NCBI GenBank assembly: GCA_944320415.1
Contig: CALUHJ010000003.1
Location: 152,456-216,455 of the forward strand
Length of the DNA: 64,000 nucleotides
Source of the DNA: an uncultured Bacteroidales bacterium
Lineage (GTDB): Bacteria > Bacteroidota > Bacteroidia > Bacteroidales > P3
Direction of reading: 5' to 3'
In this document: positions 1 through 10,000 of the stretch, piece after piece
Numbering within the stretch: the stretch's first letter is position 1
Layout of the letters: every line of letters begins with the position of its first letter
Notes under the pieces: model-generated
What the model was told of the DNA's origin: nothing
Databases searched by the model: none
Seen by the model: only the letters and a program-made list of their open reading frames with translations
Made by a program: the position numbers and the translations under genes

Positions 1-1302
1 CTCAGATAACTTCATCAATGCATTGTTGAATTTATCTATATCCGCTTGCTTAGCAGGTTCTACCGCTATTGAAATCACAGGTTCAGGGAACGTCATAGAC
101 TCCAAAACTATAGGATTATCCTCATCACATAACGTATTACCCGTCTTTATATCTTTAAAACCTACAGCAGCACCTATATCACCAGCCTCTATCTTATCTA
201 AAGGATTCTGTTTGTTGGCATGCATTTGCATAACCCTAGATATACGTTCTTTTTTACCCGTAGATACATTATAAACATAAGAACCTGCAACCAAAGTTCC
301 AGAATAAACTCTAAAGAAACAAATTCTACCTACATAAGGATCAGTAGCTATTTTAAAAGCCAATGCCGCTAACGGAGCCTTAGAATCCACTTTCCTTTTT
401 ACAATGTCTCCGGTAAGAGGATCGGTTCCTTCAATTTCAGGAATATCAACAGGTGAAGGCAAAAACTCACATATAGCGTCTATCAAATTTTGAACACCCT
501 TGTTCTTAAAAGAAGATCCACACAAAACCGGTGTAATTCTCATTTCACAAGTAGCTTTACGAATATGATAATACATTTCATCTTCAGTTATGGAATTTTC
601 ATCTTCCATATACCTCATAAGAAGTTCATCATCCTCTTCAGCAACTCCTTCTACAAGTTTTTTCCTATATTCGGCCGCTATTTCTTTCAAATCATCAGGC
701 ATAGGTACTTCATAACATTTAGTACCGTTAGACTGTTCATCATACATCAAAGCCTTGTTAGAGATCAAATCAATAACACCTTTGAACATATCTTCTTGTC
801 CTATGGGCAATGTAAGAGGTATTGGATTTGCGCCTAAACGTTCTTTCATTTGTTTCAAAACATTAAAGAAGTCAGCACCAGCACGATCCATTTTATTTAC
901 AAAACCTATACGTGGGACATTATATTTGTCTGCCTGCCTCCAAACCGTTTCTGACTGCGGCTCAACACCTCCAACTGCACAAAACAAAGCAACGGCTCCA
1001 TCCAACACTCTCAAAGAACGTTCCACCTCTACTGTGAAATCTACGTGACCCGGAGTATCTATTATATTTATTTTATATTGGTTGTTTTTATATTTCCAAA
1101 AAACAGTCGTTGCCGCAGAAGTAATGGTAATTCCTCTCTCTTGCTCCTGTGCCATCCAATCCATCGTAGCCGCGCCATCATGCGTTTCGCCTATCTTATG
1201 GTTTTTTCCAGTAAAATATAGTATACGCTCTGTTGTTGTAGTTTTTCCGGCGTCTATATGCGCCATGATACCTATATTCCTAGTAAAATGTAAATCCGAC
1301 AT
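1..1302 (-). CDS. fusA: Elongation factor G, N-terminal part (runs off window)
   Basis: Translation on the minus strand from the ATG at 1302 gives [19 protein letters not shown] followed by KTTTT, the EF-G P-loop. Switch and G-motif regions follow ([19 protein letters not shown]). EF-G is the ribosomal translocase GTPase of the cytoplasm. The reading frame stays open to base 1, so 434 codons of a family usually near 700 are present; the 3' part lies outside the window. It is the last visible gene of the str operon, 12 bases after rpsG. The minus-strand frame has no stop inside the window. The family call is certain from the P-loop and the operon context. Confidence 0.97.
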   Translation of the reverse strand, partial: MSDLHFTRNIGIMAHIDAGKTTTTERILYFTGKNHKIGETHDGAATMDWMAQEQERGITITSAATTVFWKYKNNQYKINIIDTPGHVDFTVEVERSLRVLDGAVALFCAVGGVEPQSETVWRQADKYNVPRIGFVNKMDRAGADFFNVLKQMKERLGANPIPLTLPIGQEDMFKGVIDLISNKALMYDEQSNGTKCYEVPMPDDLKEIAAEYRKKLVEGVAEEDDELLMRYMEDENSITEDEMYYHIRKATCEMRITPVLCGSSFKNKGVQNLIDAICEFLPSPVDIPEIEGTDPLTGDIVKRKVDSKAPLAALAFKIATDPYVGRICFFRVYSGTLVAGSYVYNVSTGKKERISRVMQMHANKQNPLDKIEAGDIGAAVGFKDIKTGNTLCDEDNPIVLESMTFPEPVISIAVEPAKQADIDKFNNALMKLSE

Positions 1303-1314
1303 AGCCAATAGTTA

Positions 1315-1782
1315 TTAGAATCTAAAATGTGAAAATGCTTTATTCGCCTCTGCCATCCTATGTATATCCTCTTTTCTTTTGAAAGCAGCTCCTTCCTCCT
1401 TATATGCCGCCAAAATCTCAGAAGCCAAACGAATAGCCATAGTTTTTTCATTACGTTTTCTAGCAAATCCTATAAGGTTTTTCATCCCCATGGATTGCTT
1501 TCTTTCCGGTCTAATCTCCGATGGTATTTGAAAAGTCGCACCTCCAACTCTTCTACTTCTAACCTCTACAGAAGGAGTTACATTAGCCAATGCTTTTTTC
1601 CATACTTCCAATCCATCTTCCTTAGAACGTTCACTTACTATGTCTATAGCATCATAAAAAATACTATAAGCTATAGTCTTCTTTCCCTTCAACATTATAT
1701 TATTCACGAACTTTGTAACCAAAGCATCATTAAACTTGGGATCTGGAAGAATTATTCTTTTCTTTGGTCTTGACTTTCTCAT
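1315..1782 (-). CDS. rpsG: 30S ribosomal protein S7
   Basis: 155 residues starting MRKSRPKKR, the usual Bacteroidota S7 start. An upstream in-frame ATG at 1797 would add five residues (MYFGE) and is rejected; the GGAG just before 1782 supports the shorter form. The family core is visible: [15 protein letters not shown], the [16 protein letters not shown] block and the [10 protein letters not shown] segment. S7 nucleates assembly of the 3' domain of 16S rRNA. It is second in the rpsL-rpsG-fusA operon, 29 bases after rpsL. Confidence 0.97.
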   Translation of the reverse strand: MRKSRPKKRIILPDPKFNDALVTKFVNNIMLKGKKTIAYSIFYDAIDIVSERSKEDGLEVWKKALANVTPSVEVRSRRVGGATFQIPSEIRPERKQSMGMKNLIGFARKRNEKTMAIRLASEILAAYKEEGAAFKRKEDIHRMAEANKAFSHFRF

Positions 1783-1811
1783 TTCTCCAAAATACAAATT
1801 ACTAATTTAAA

Positions 1812-2198
1812 CTATTTTTTAGCTCCTTCTTTAGGTCTTTTTGTTCCATACTTAGAACGCCTTTGCTTTCTACCATCAACACCTGCCGTATCCAATGCAC
1901 CACGGATGATATGATATCGAACACCAGGCAAATCCTTAACACGACCACCTCTGATCATTACTATGGAGTGCTCCTGCAAATTGTGACCTTCTCCAGGTAT
2001 ATAAGCATTCACCTCTTTCGAATTGGTCAATTTAACCCTCGCAACCTTCCTCATTGCAGAATTAGGTTTCTTTGGCGTAGTTGTGTACACCCTTGTACAA
2101 ACACCTCTACGTTGAGGACAAGAATCCAATGCAGGAGACTTACTTTTGTACTCTAATTTTTTACGTCCCTTACGGATCAATTGTTGAATTGTTGGCAT
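1812..2198 (-). CDS. rpsL: 30S ribosomal protein S12
   Basis: 128 residues beginning [12 protein letters not shown]. It carries the [17 protein letters not shown] block that forms the decoding-site loop; Lys43, where streptomycin-resistance substitutions arise in other bacteria, is the wild-type lysine. The [17 protein letters not shown] segment is also standard. It is the first gene of the str operon (rpsL, rpsG, fusA). The start is fixed by the conserved N-terminus. A promoter match lies about 300 bases upstream, leaving an unusually long leader. Confidence 0.98.
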   Translation of the reverse strand: MPTIQQLIRKGRKKLEYKSKSPALDSCPQRRGVCTRVYTTTPKKPNSAMRKVARVKLTNSKEVNAYIPGEGHNLQEHSIVMIRGGRVKDLPGVRYHIIRGALDTAGVDGRKQRRSKYGTKRPKEGAKK

Positions 2199-2501
2199 AT
2201 CCTAAACAAAATATGTTTCTTTATCCATTAATTATTTCTTTACACAAAACCTTTACACCTGAATATTTCGGGTTGCAAGGTCCTCAATATACGACAATGA
2301 AATTCTCAATCGCGCATATAATAAAATACACAGCAAATGAGAACACCCACCGGGTATATTCCAAAACAAACAAATGCTCTCAAAATCACAGCCAAATGAT
2401 TCAAAGAAAAATTTCACAAGACATGCAACCCTTACAGTCGACTGAGAACATCAACCAAAAACAATGTCCCAACGTGAAAAACACTTGTTGTTTTCAGTTT
2501 G
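2199..2501 (-). other. Long untranslated leader of the str operon
   Basis: About 300 bases separate the best promoter match (2502-2532) from the rpsL start. I see no convincing gene on either strand; open frames on the plus strand here are shadows. On the minus strand a tiny frame, 2451 down to 2401, would encode 16 residues with a C-x2-C-x2-C pattern (MFSVDCKGCMSCEIFL). This may be chance. No known ribosomal-protein leader fold was recognised by eye. Confidence 0.4.
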
Positions 2502-2532
2502 CAAAATTACAACTTTTTTTTCTAACCACAAG
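2502..2532 (-). promoter_or_regulatory. Bacteroidota-type promoter for the str operon
   Basis: Minus strand: CTTG, 19 bases, TAATTTTG (the latter complementary to 2502-2509). This matches the Bacteroides consensus TTTG-N19-TAnnTTTG in all but one base of the upstream box. The same TAATTTTG box occurs in the hppA promoter in this window. Confidence 0.6.
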
Positions 2533-2640
2533 CAAATCAGAAAAAAAATACTGTATTTGTAATTTTTTCCACATTCTTTCGTTGATAAAGAAGATAAGAT
2601 AGAAAGTAGTAATAGTATTAACTTCAAATTCCAAGAAAAA

Positions 2641-2805
2641 ATGAATAACGAAACTTATGAATGCACTATTTGCGGATATATTTATAATCCTGCTGTAGGC
2701 GATCCTGACAACGGAATAGCACCAGGTACGAAATTTGAAGATATCCCTGAAGATTGGGTATGTCCTCTGTGTGGTGTAGGAAAAGACAAATTCGAAAAAA
2801 TTTAA
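2641..2805 (+). CDS. Rubredoxin
   Basis: A 54-residue protein, [20 protein letters not shown] onward, with two C-x2-C knuckles (C8/C11 in YECTICGY and C41/C44 in [10 protein letters not shown]) and the conserved aromatic and Pro-Glu-Asp-Trp residues between them. Rubredoxins bind one iron through four cysteines and carry single electrons in the cytoplasm, often to peroxide- or superoxide-detoxifying enzymes in anaerobes. Its length is exactly that of the family. It stands alone, divergent from the str operon, and ends inside a perfect hairpin that it shares with the convergent downstream gene. No redox partner is adjacent. Confidence 0.96.
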   Translation: MNNETYECTICGYIYNPAVGDPDNGIAPGTKFEDIPEDWVCPLCGVGKDKFEKI

Positions 2806-2861
2806 TTTGAAGAGAAAAAAATAGAGCAATCGTAATTGCTCTATTTTTTTCTCTTCAAATT
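2804..2861. terminator. Bidirectional terminator, 27-bp perfect stem
   Basis: Bases 2804-2830 and 2835-2861 are perfect inverted repeats with a four-base loop (CGTA). The stem carries an A-run on the left and a T-run on the right, so it can terminate transcription from both sides. It overlaps the rubredoxin stop codon and the last codons of the convergent nuclease-family gene. Confidence 0.85.
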
Positions 2862-3389
2862 TGATATTTCGTCTTCTATAATAGACTGCATTTCTTTATC
2901 CTGATTTTTAACCGCTTCTTGTAAAAGTACTTGCAAGTTTTGCAAAATGATATTACTTTCTCTATCAACCGAAACTTCCTCTATATTAAATCCAACCTCC
3001 TCCAATACACAATTTTTAACATATAAAGGTGCAGCTTCTCTAACTGCCAAATTAATAGCGTCAGAAGTTCGTGAATCAATTTTTTTTTCCAATCCAGCTG
3101 CATCAGATATAGTAATGACTGCCCTATAACTTCCATCAATAAAATCTAATATCGCTATATCCCTTACATTTAATCGAAAATGCGAAAAAATATCAATCAT
3201 CAAATCAAATGTCATTGGCCTCAATATTTGTTTCTTTTCAAGAAAAAGAAGCAACATTTGACCATCGAAAGTTCCAACAGGTATAGAAAGAGCCCTGTCA
3301 CCATCTTTTTCTTTCAATATAACATCATAGAAATTACCTATTCTTGATTTCTTAACTGAATGCAGAATCATCAAAATCAATGTTTCCAT
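2841..3389 (-). CDS. Bifunctional nuclease (BFN/DUF151) family protein
   Basis: 182 residues. The BFN core is seen in the ALSIPVGTFDGQML segment, the ILDFIDGSYRAVITI strand pair and the SRTSDAINLAVREAAPLYV helix, which is the most conserved stretch of the family. A charged C-terminal helix follows (about residues 140-182), in the place of the UVR-type tail of Bacteroidota homologues. The start at 3389 (METLILMIL) was chosen because an upstream in-frame ATG at 3437 adds only non-conserved residues. Biochemical function in Bacteroidota is not established; plant and Thermotoga homologues were reported as nucleases or structural relatives. The last codons form one arm of the shared terminator. 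Confidence 0.85.
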   Translation of the reverse strand: METLILMILHSVKKSRIGNFYDVILKEKDGDRALSIPVGTFDGQMLLLFLEKKQILRPMTFDLMIDIFSHFRLNVRDIAILDFIDGSYRAVITISDAAGLEKKIDSRTSDAINLAVREAAPLYVKNCVLEEVGFNIEEVSVDRESNIILQNLQVLLQEAVKNQDKEMQSIIEDEISNLKRKK

Positions 3390-3464
3390 ATTAAAAATGC
3401 AAAGTTGTAAACACTGTAATTCAACGAAAAAAAACAATGAAATGTTTATATTTCAAACATTTTT

Positions 3465-3495
3465 TTTGGAAGCATACATTTTGTTTGTAATTTTG
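3465..3495 (+). promoter_or_regulatory. Promoter of hppA (consensus TTTG-N19-TAATTTTG)
   Basis: TTTG at 3465-3468, exactly 19 bases, then TAATTTTG at 3488-3495, a full match to the Bacteroides sigma-ABfr consensus. The hppA start codon lies 47 bases further on. Confidence 0.85.
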
Positions 3496-3542
3496 CTCCG
3501 TTGATACATTTTTAGATTAAATAATTTGAAACAATAATCAAA

Positions 3543-5957
3543 ATGAAAAAAATTCATTTACTATTACTCGCTGTTATTATGCCGTTAGTTACAAAAGCTA
3601 GCGAAGCAGACTTAAAAATTCCTATAGAGATCCATAAATTCGGCATCTTGCATTGGGGGTTTCTAATTGCAATATTGGGAATATTCTTTGGAATATACCA
3701 ATTCATAAAAGTAAAAAGACTTCCGGCTCACAAAAATATGCTGGAAATTGCAAAAGTCATATACAAAACTTGTCTAACATACCTTAAACAACAAGGTAAA
3801 TTTCTCGCCACATTATTTATATTCATCGGTATAGCCGTTGCAGGATATTTTGGCTTCCTCGCAAAAGGTGAAAATGGAGAAAGCTTCGGCATAGGTGCAG
3901 TGTTACTGATTCTTCTTTGGACAATAATAGGAATTGCGGGGTCGTACACTGTTGCTGCATATGGAATAAGAATGAATACTTATGCCAATTCAAGAATGGC
4001 ATTCGCATCACTGAAAAGAAATCCCTTGAGGTTGTTGAATATACCTCTTAGTGCTGGCATGAGCATAGGAGTAGTCCTTATTTGTGTTGAACTAATCTTG
4101 ATGTTGGTCATTTTACTGCTGATGCCGGCTCACTTGGCAGGAGCTTGTTTCATAGGATTTGCAATCGGTGAAAGTTTGGGTGCTTCGGCATTAAGAATAG
4201 CCGGAGGAATATTTACGAAGATTGCAGACATAGGTTCGGACTTAATGAAAGTTGTATTCAAAATAGGTGAAGACGATCCTCGAAATCCTGGAGTAATTGC
4301 AGACTGTACTGGAGATAACGCGGGAGACTCGATAGGCCCTACCGCAGACGGATTCGAAACTTATGGAGTAACCGGTGTGGCATTGGTTTCATTTATCCTG
4401 CTTTCAATATCAGATGTGAATATACAATATGAACTTTTGGTTTGGATATTTTCCATGAGAATATTAGGTATAATAACATCAATAGTATCATACTACATAA
4501 ACAAAGGTTTAAGTAACATACTCTACAAAAACAAAGACGACATGGATTTTGAAGCACCATTGTCCAACCTTGTATGGATAACCTCTTTACTTTCCATATT
4601 AGGTACTTTCATTTTGTCATACATACTAATAGGCGGTTTACACGGTAATACTGATTTATGGTGGATTTTATCGACAATCATATCTTGCGGTACATTGGGA
4701 GCTGCCCTTATACCGGAAATAACCAAAATATTCACCTCTCCAAAATCATTGCATGTAAAAGAAGTGGTTAAAGCTGCAAATGAAGGTGGGTCTTCACTAA
4801 ACATATTATCCGGATTCGTTGCGGGAAACTTCTCTGGTTTCTGGACTGGATTGGTATTTGTGTTTCTTATGTTCACAGCATATCTTTTTTCACTTTCAGA
4901 CGCACTTACAAGTCTAGGCATGAACTATGTACCTATTTTCGCCTTCGGGCTAGTTGCTTTCGGCATGCTTGGAATGGGACCGGTTACCATAGCGGTGGAC
5001 AGTTACGGACCTGTGACAGACAACGCTCAATCCGTTTATGAATTATCTCTTATAGAAGAAGAAAAAGACATAGACAAGGAAATAGAAAAAGATTTCGGAT
5101 TCAAACCTGATTGGGAAAAAGCAAAATATTATCTTGAAGCAAATGACGGTGCCGGAAATACATTCAAGGCGACAGCTAAACCGGTACTTATAGGCACTGC
5201 CGTAGTAGGAGCGACTACAATGATTTTTTCCCTTATTCTAATGATAGAAAAGACTCTTGGCACTGCCCCAGGAGATCTGCTCAACCTATTGAATCCTTAT
5301 ACCATATTAGGATTCATATTGGGTGGTTGCGTTATATATTGGTTCACCGGAGCAAGTACTCAGGCCGTTACAACAGGAGCATACAGAGCTGTTGAATACA
5401 TCAAAAAAAATATAAACCTTGATATAAATGCTCCCAAAAAAGCCGATGAAAAAAGTTCCATCGAAGTTGTAAGCATTTGTACACATTATGCACAAAAAGG
5501 AATGTTCAATATATTCATAGCCATATTTTTCTTTGCTCTCGGCATTGCCTGCCTGTCTTCACCTTCGTCAATAGGTGGAGAAGATGCAGTATCTCTATTT
5601 ATAAGCTATCTTGTATCCATAGCCCTTTTCGGACTCTTCCAGGCAGTCTTTCTGGCAAATGCTGGAGGAAGTTGGGACAATGCGAAAAAGATTGTAGAGG
5701 TGGATATGAAAGCCAAGGGTACTCCATTGCATGACGCATCCGTGGTTGGAGACACAGTGGGAGATCCTTTTAAAGACACGTCATCCGTCGCTCTCAATCC
5801 TATAATCAAGTTCACCACACTATTTGGACTTTTGGCTATGGAAATAGCTATAAGCGAAGCATTCAGAAACATTGCTCCATATATAGGCATAGTCTTTTTC
5901 ATCATAGCTTGTTATTTCGTTTACAGATCATTCTATAAAATGAGAATAGACCGATGA
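3543..5957 (+). CDS. hppA: Membrane-bound ion-translocating pyrophosphatase
   Basis: 804 residues, with about 16 hydrophobic segments and an N-terminal signal-like helix. Hydrolysis of pyrophosphate drives H+ and/or Na+ out across the inner membrane. Substrate motifs are clear: EDDPRNPGVIADCTGDNAGD with the following GPTADGFETYG, the central VTDNAQSVYELS, and C-terminal DTVGDPFKDTSSVALNP. The K+-dependence region reads GNTFKATAKP: a lysine stands where K+-dependent family members usually have alanine, which suggests K+ independence but cannot decide H+ versus Na+. It overlaps hydE by four bases (ATGA), implying translational coupling. In an anaerobe it would recover energy from biosynthetic pyrophosphate. 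Confidence 0.96.
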   Translation: MKKIHLLLLAVIMPLVTKASEADLKIPIEIHKFGILHWGFLIAILGIFFGIYQFIKVKRLPAHKNMLEIAKVIYKTCLTYLKQQGKFLATLFIFIGIAVAGYFGFLAKGENGESFGIGAVLLILLWTIIGIAGSYTVAAYGIRMNTYANSRMAFASLKRNPLRLLNIPLSAGMSIGVVLICVELILMLVILLLMPAHLAGACFIGFAIGESLGASALRIAGGIFTKIADIGSDLMKVVFKIGEDDPRNPGVIADCTGDNAGDSIGPTADGFETYGVTGVALVSFILLSISDVNIQYELLVWIFSMRILGIITSIVSYYINKGLSNILYKNKDDMDFEAPLSNLVWITSLLSILGTFILSYILIGGLHGNTDLWWILSTIISCGTLGAALIPEITKIFTSPKSLHVKEVVKAANEGGSSLNILSGFVAGNFSGFWTGLVFVFLMFTAYLFSLSDALTSLGMNYVPIFAFGLVAFGMLGMGPVTIAVDSYGPVTDNAQSVYELSLIEEEKDIDKEIEKDFGFKPDWEKAKYYLEANDGAGNTFKATAKPVLIGTAVVGATTMIFSLILMIEKTLGTAPGDLLNLLNPYTILGFILGGCVIYWFTGASTQAVTTGAYRAVEYIKKNINLDINAPKKADEKSSIEVVSICTHYAQKGMFNIFIAIFFFALGIACLSSPSSIGGEDAVSLFISYLVSIALFGLFQAVFLANAGGSWDNAKKIVEVDMKAKGTPLHDASVVGDTVGDPFKDTSSVALNPIIKFTTLFGLLAMEIAISEAFRNIAPYIGIVFFIIACYFVYRSFYKMRIDR

Positions 5958-7003
5958 ACGATATAACGGATGAACTGTTTGTCAAGCATAATTTACCAGA
6001 TGCGGAACTTAAAACACTTATAGACTGTCGGACAGATAGTCCTGAAGAGGATTATCTGTTTGCCAGGGCGGTGGAGAGACGCAAGGAAATATATTCCAAC
6101 GATATCTTCATAAGAGGTCTTATAGAATTCAGCAACTATTGTAAAAACAACTGCTTATATTGCGGAATAAGAGCTGCCAATACAAAGGCGGAAAGATATC
6201 GTTTGACCAAGGAAGAAATATTGGAATGTACTGACTACGGTTACAGTCTGGGATTCAGAACATTCGTATTGCAATCGGGAGAAGACCCCTTTTTCAACGA
6301 TAAAGACATTTGCGAGATAGTCTCATCCATAAAGTCAATGCACGATGATTGTGCCGTCACTTTATCAATAGGGGAAAAACCAAAGAAAGTTTACGAAGAT
6401 TTCTTCAAAGCAGGTGCAGACCGTTATCTTCTAAGACATGAAACTGCAAACACACGGCACTACGAACGGCTTCATCCCAAAAGCATGAGCCTGTCTGTAA
6501 GAAAACAATGTCTTTTTGACTTGAAGGAAATAGGATTTCAGGTAGGTTCAGGATTCATGGTCGGCTCACCATATCAAACTCTGGACAATCTGGTGGAAGA
6601 CATAAGATTCTTACAAGAACTGGACGCTGACATGATAGGTATAGGTCCTTTCCTGCCACATAAAGACACTCCCTTCGCTTCTCAGAACAAAGGCAGTATG
6701 TCAAGATGTCTGCACATTATAGCAATACTCAGACTGATGTTCCCCTATTCACTCATACCTTCGACAACAGCATTGGGCACTATAAATCCTCATGGAAGGG
6801 AATTGGGGTTAAGGGTAGGTGCAAATGTAGTCATGCCAAACCTATCTCCAAAAAAGGTAAGGGAAAAATATCTGTTGTACAACGACAAAGCATATACCGG
6901 ACTGGAATCGGCCGAAGGACTACGACTATTGCAAGCCGAAGTCGAAAAAGACGGCTACAGAATAGTCATTGACCGAGGTGATGCAAAACGCAAACAAAAC
7001 TGA
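5954..7003 (+). CDS. hydE: [FeFe] hydrogenase maturase HydE (radical SAM)
   Basis: 349 residues. The radical-SAM cluster motif C-x3-C-x2-C is at C63/C67/C70 (YCKNNCLYCGIR), followed by QSGEDPFF and the HydE-typical C-terminal PSTTALGTINPHGRELGL and GANVVMPNLSP segments. HydE acts with HydF and HydG to build the di-iron subcluster of [FeFe] hydrogenase. Neither partner nor a hydrogenase gene is in this window. The start overlaps the hppA stop (ATGA). The related PylB and BioB proteins were considered; the GANVVMPNLSP block favours HydE. Confidence 0.92.
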   Translation: MNDITDELFVKHNLPDAELKTLIDCRTDSPEEDYLFARAVERRKEIYSNDIFIRGLIEFSNYCKNNCLYCGIRAANTKAERYRLTKEEILECTDYGYSLGFRTFVLQSGEDPFFNDKDICEIVSSIKSMHDDCAVTLSIGEKPKKVYEDFFKAGADRYLLRHETANTRHYERLHPKSMSLSVRKQCLFDLKEIGFQVGSGFMVGSPYQTLDNLVEDIRFLQELDADMIGIGPFLPHKDTPFASQNKGSMSRCLHIIAILRLMFPYSLIPSTTALGTINPHGRELGLRVGANVVMPNLSPKKVREKYLLYNDKAYTGLESAEGLRLLQAEVEKDGYRIVIDRGDAKRKQN

Positions 7004-7018
7004 TACTGACCGAAGCCA

Positions 7019-10000
7019 TTACTTGCATATAGAATCCTTCAGAAGCATCAGCCTGTTAACTATATTCACTTCACTGACCCCACTGTCAAAATCCAACGAC
7101 AACAATTCCACGTCTGGATATATCTGCTTTATTCTGTTCTCAACACCCTTGCTTATAATGTGATTCGCAATACATCCAAAAGGCTGAAGACTTATTACAG
7201 CATCAGCCTTTTGTTTTGCATATGATACTATTTCGGCAGGAAGCAACCAGCCTTCCCCGAACTGCGTTACCAAAGGTATAATATGCTTTACGTCATCGGC
7301 CAACTGAAAAACATCTTCCAATGGAGAATAATACCTGAATCCGGACAGAACATTGTTAAACCTTTCTATTTCCTTTCTCACAAAGAAATATAATCCGTCA
7401 AAAACGAAATCCGGAACCTTTGAACTGTCAAGGTTATATTCCGTCCTTGCTTTGCGGTTTACGAAACTCTGTGTAAAAAACGATGTAAGCGTAGGCGGCA
7501 GAACCTCCATGTTTTGAGAAATAAGCCATGACACCACATCCTTGTTGGCAAAGCTGTGAAATTTCAAGAAAATCTCCCCCACTATTCCTACCTTCTTCAA
7601 TGGCACATATTCTTTAGGAAGCAATGAATTGAAGCTATCGACGGCCTCTTTCAACAATGCAAATACGGCCTTTCTGTTACGCTTCAATACCATTGGTTTC
7701 GCTCTGGATATATAACTGTTTCTCAAATCCTCCACCTTCCCCTTGTCTCGTACTCTTACAACGGTAGAATGATACATCCTCGAAAGACAGTCTCCAAAGA
7801 GCATAGCCGAAAAAGCTATGGGCAAAACCTTAAACCAATTCATACTGAAACCAGGCTGATTGTTCGATATGTCTGTACCCATGGTAACGGACACAACGGG
7901 CACTTGAGAAAAACCGGCATCAACCAAAGCCTTGCGTATTATGGGATAGTAACTGGATGCACGGCATTGTCCGCCTGTCTGAGTTATTCCTACGGCAACG
8001 GTATCCAAATCATACCTGCCGGATTGCAAAGCCTTTATCATGTCACCTACAATAAGGGTGGCAGGATAACAAACCTCATTGTTAGAATATTTCAACCCCA
8101 AATCTGCCGACACGGCATCACTTTTAGGCAATACTTCCAGTTTATATCCGCTTATTTCGAATATCTCCGGCAAAAAAGGAGAAGCATAATCGGTAAAAAA
8201 AGGAGCCAGAATGGTACGTTGCCTGTCCTGCTTGTCAAACAGTTTGGTATTGACAAAATCCTTCACCCGCGCATCTAACGATTTCTTCAACTTCAGACTC
8301 TCTATCAAACTTCGTATTCTAAGACGCATGGAACCAACGTTGTTAATATCGTCAACCTTTATTACCGTACAAACCTTATTGTAGCGTTTCAGTATGTTCG
8401 CTACCTCATCCAGCAAGAAAGCATCAGGCCCGCAGCCAAAGGAGGTAAGCTGCACATAATTGACCTTATCATTCTGTTCCCCGACCCATTTTGCAGACTT
8501 TACTATACGATTCATATAGGCCCACTGCGAAATCATGTAAGTATCCTGCATCTCCATTTTTCTGTCGCCCCTGAGCAAATCATCACTTATCACGGTAACT
8601 CCAAGGTCGGAAATGATTGTACTTAACTTATGCTGTATCAAAGCGTCCGTATGATAAGGCCTTGCAGCCAAAAGTATAACCATTCTGTTCTCACCCAAAG
8701 CCGTATCAAGATATTCCTTGGCCCTGTCCCTTACGTCTCTTTCATAATCCATCTGAGCACACATGGCCTTCTCTACGGCTCTTTCCACAAAGTCATCCGA
8801 ACAATCCATATGCCCGTATTCCGAAGCAAGTTGCCGTATATAACGTTTGAAACTCTTAACGAACAACCTTTTGTCCTTGAACGTAAAAACGGGATTGTCC
8901 ACCTTGACATCATCATTGCCGTAAACCAGCAACTGGTTTTTTATAACCGTATTGTAAGACGAAACTATGGGACAGTTGTATGAATTGGCGGCAGTGGCAT
9001 CGTCCTGTTTTTCATAAACCACATAAGGAAAGAATATCCTGTGCAGGCCCTTTTCCACAAGATTGTTTACATGAGCATGCACCAGCTTGGCTGGAAAACA
9101 TATATTCTCGCTGATAACCTGACTCAATCCGCCTTCATATTGTTCATAAGTAGACAAATCACTCAATACGAGCCTTATTCCGAAACATGAAAACAAGCTC
9201 TGCCAGAAAGGAAAGTCCTCAAACATGTTCAATACACGCGGAACACCCAACTCCATTACCGCATTCTCCACCTTCTCTTGTGCAAACACCCTTTCTATCT
9301 TGTAATCATATATATTGCTGCCCTTTTCGGATTTAGACCTGGACGTAAACACTTTCTCGCACTTGTTGCCGGAATGATATGTCATGGAATTGTCAAAGAC
9401 ATATTTGGTCACCATGCAATTGTTTTCACATCCCCTGCAATTGATTTCCTTTGTGGTGTAACCGGACACATGTCCGTTGAAGGCAGTCTTTTTTCTTTCC
9501 TTAAGGTATTTCTCTTTTGCGTAAAGTGCACAGCCGTAAGCTCCCATCAGTTCCGGATTACTGCTTCTGAACACCTTTACCGACAACATATTCTCAAAAG
9601 CCTTGACAATACTGTCGTTTTTCATGGTTCCACCCTGTACGACTATATTCCTGCCTATGGCCAGAGAGTTCAGTTTCAACACCTTGTAAAGACAGTTTCT
9701 GACCACTGAATATGACAAGCCCGCAGAAATATCGGCAACCGTCGCCCCTTCCCGCAAGAATTGTTTCACCTTGGAATTCATGAAAACGGTACAGCGCGTA
9801 CCCAAATCACAGGGTTCATTGGCAAAGCAGGCAAGGCGGGCAAAATCAGCAACACTGTACGAAAGAGTATTGGCAAAGGTCTCTATGAAGGAGCCACATC
9901 CCGAAGAGCAGGCCTCGTTTATCTCTATCCTGTTCAGAACCCCGTCCTCAATATACAAAGCCTTCATGTCCTGTCCCCCTATGTCAAGTATAAAATCCAC

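Noticed and set aside
2081..2602. 173-codon plus-strand frame opposite rpsL and its leader
   Set aside because: Antisense shadow of rpsL with no recognisable domain.
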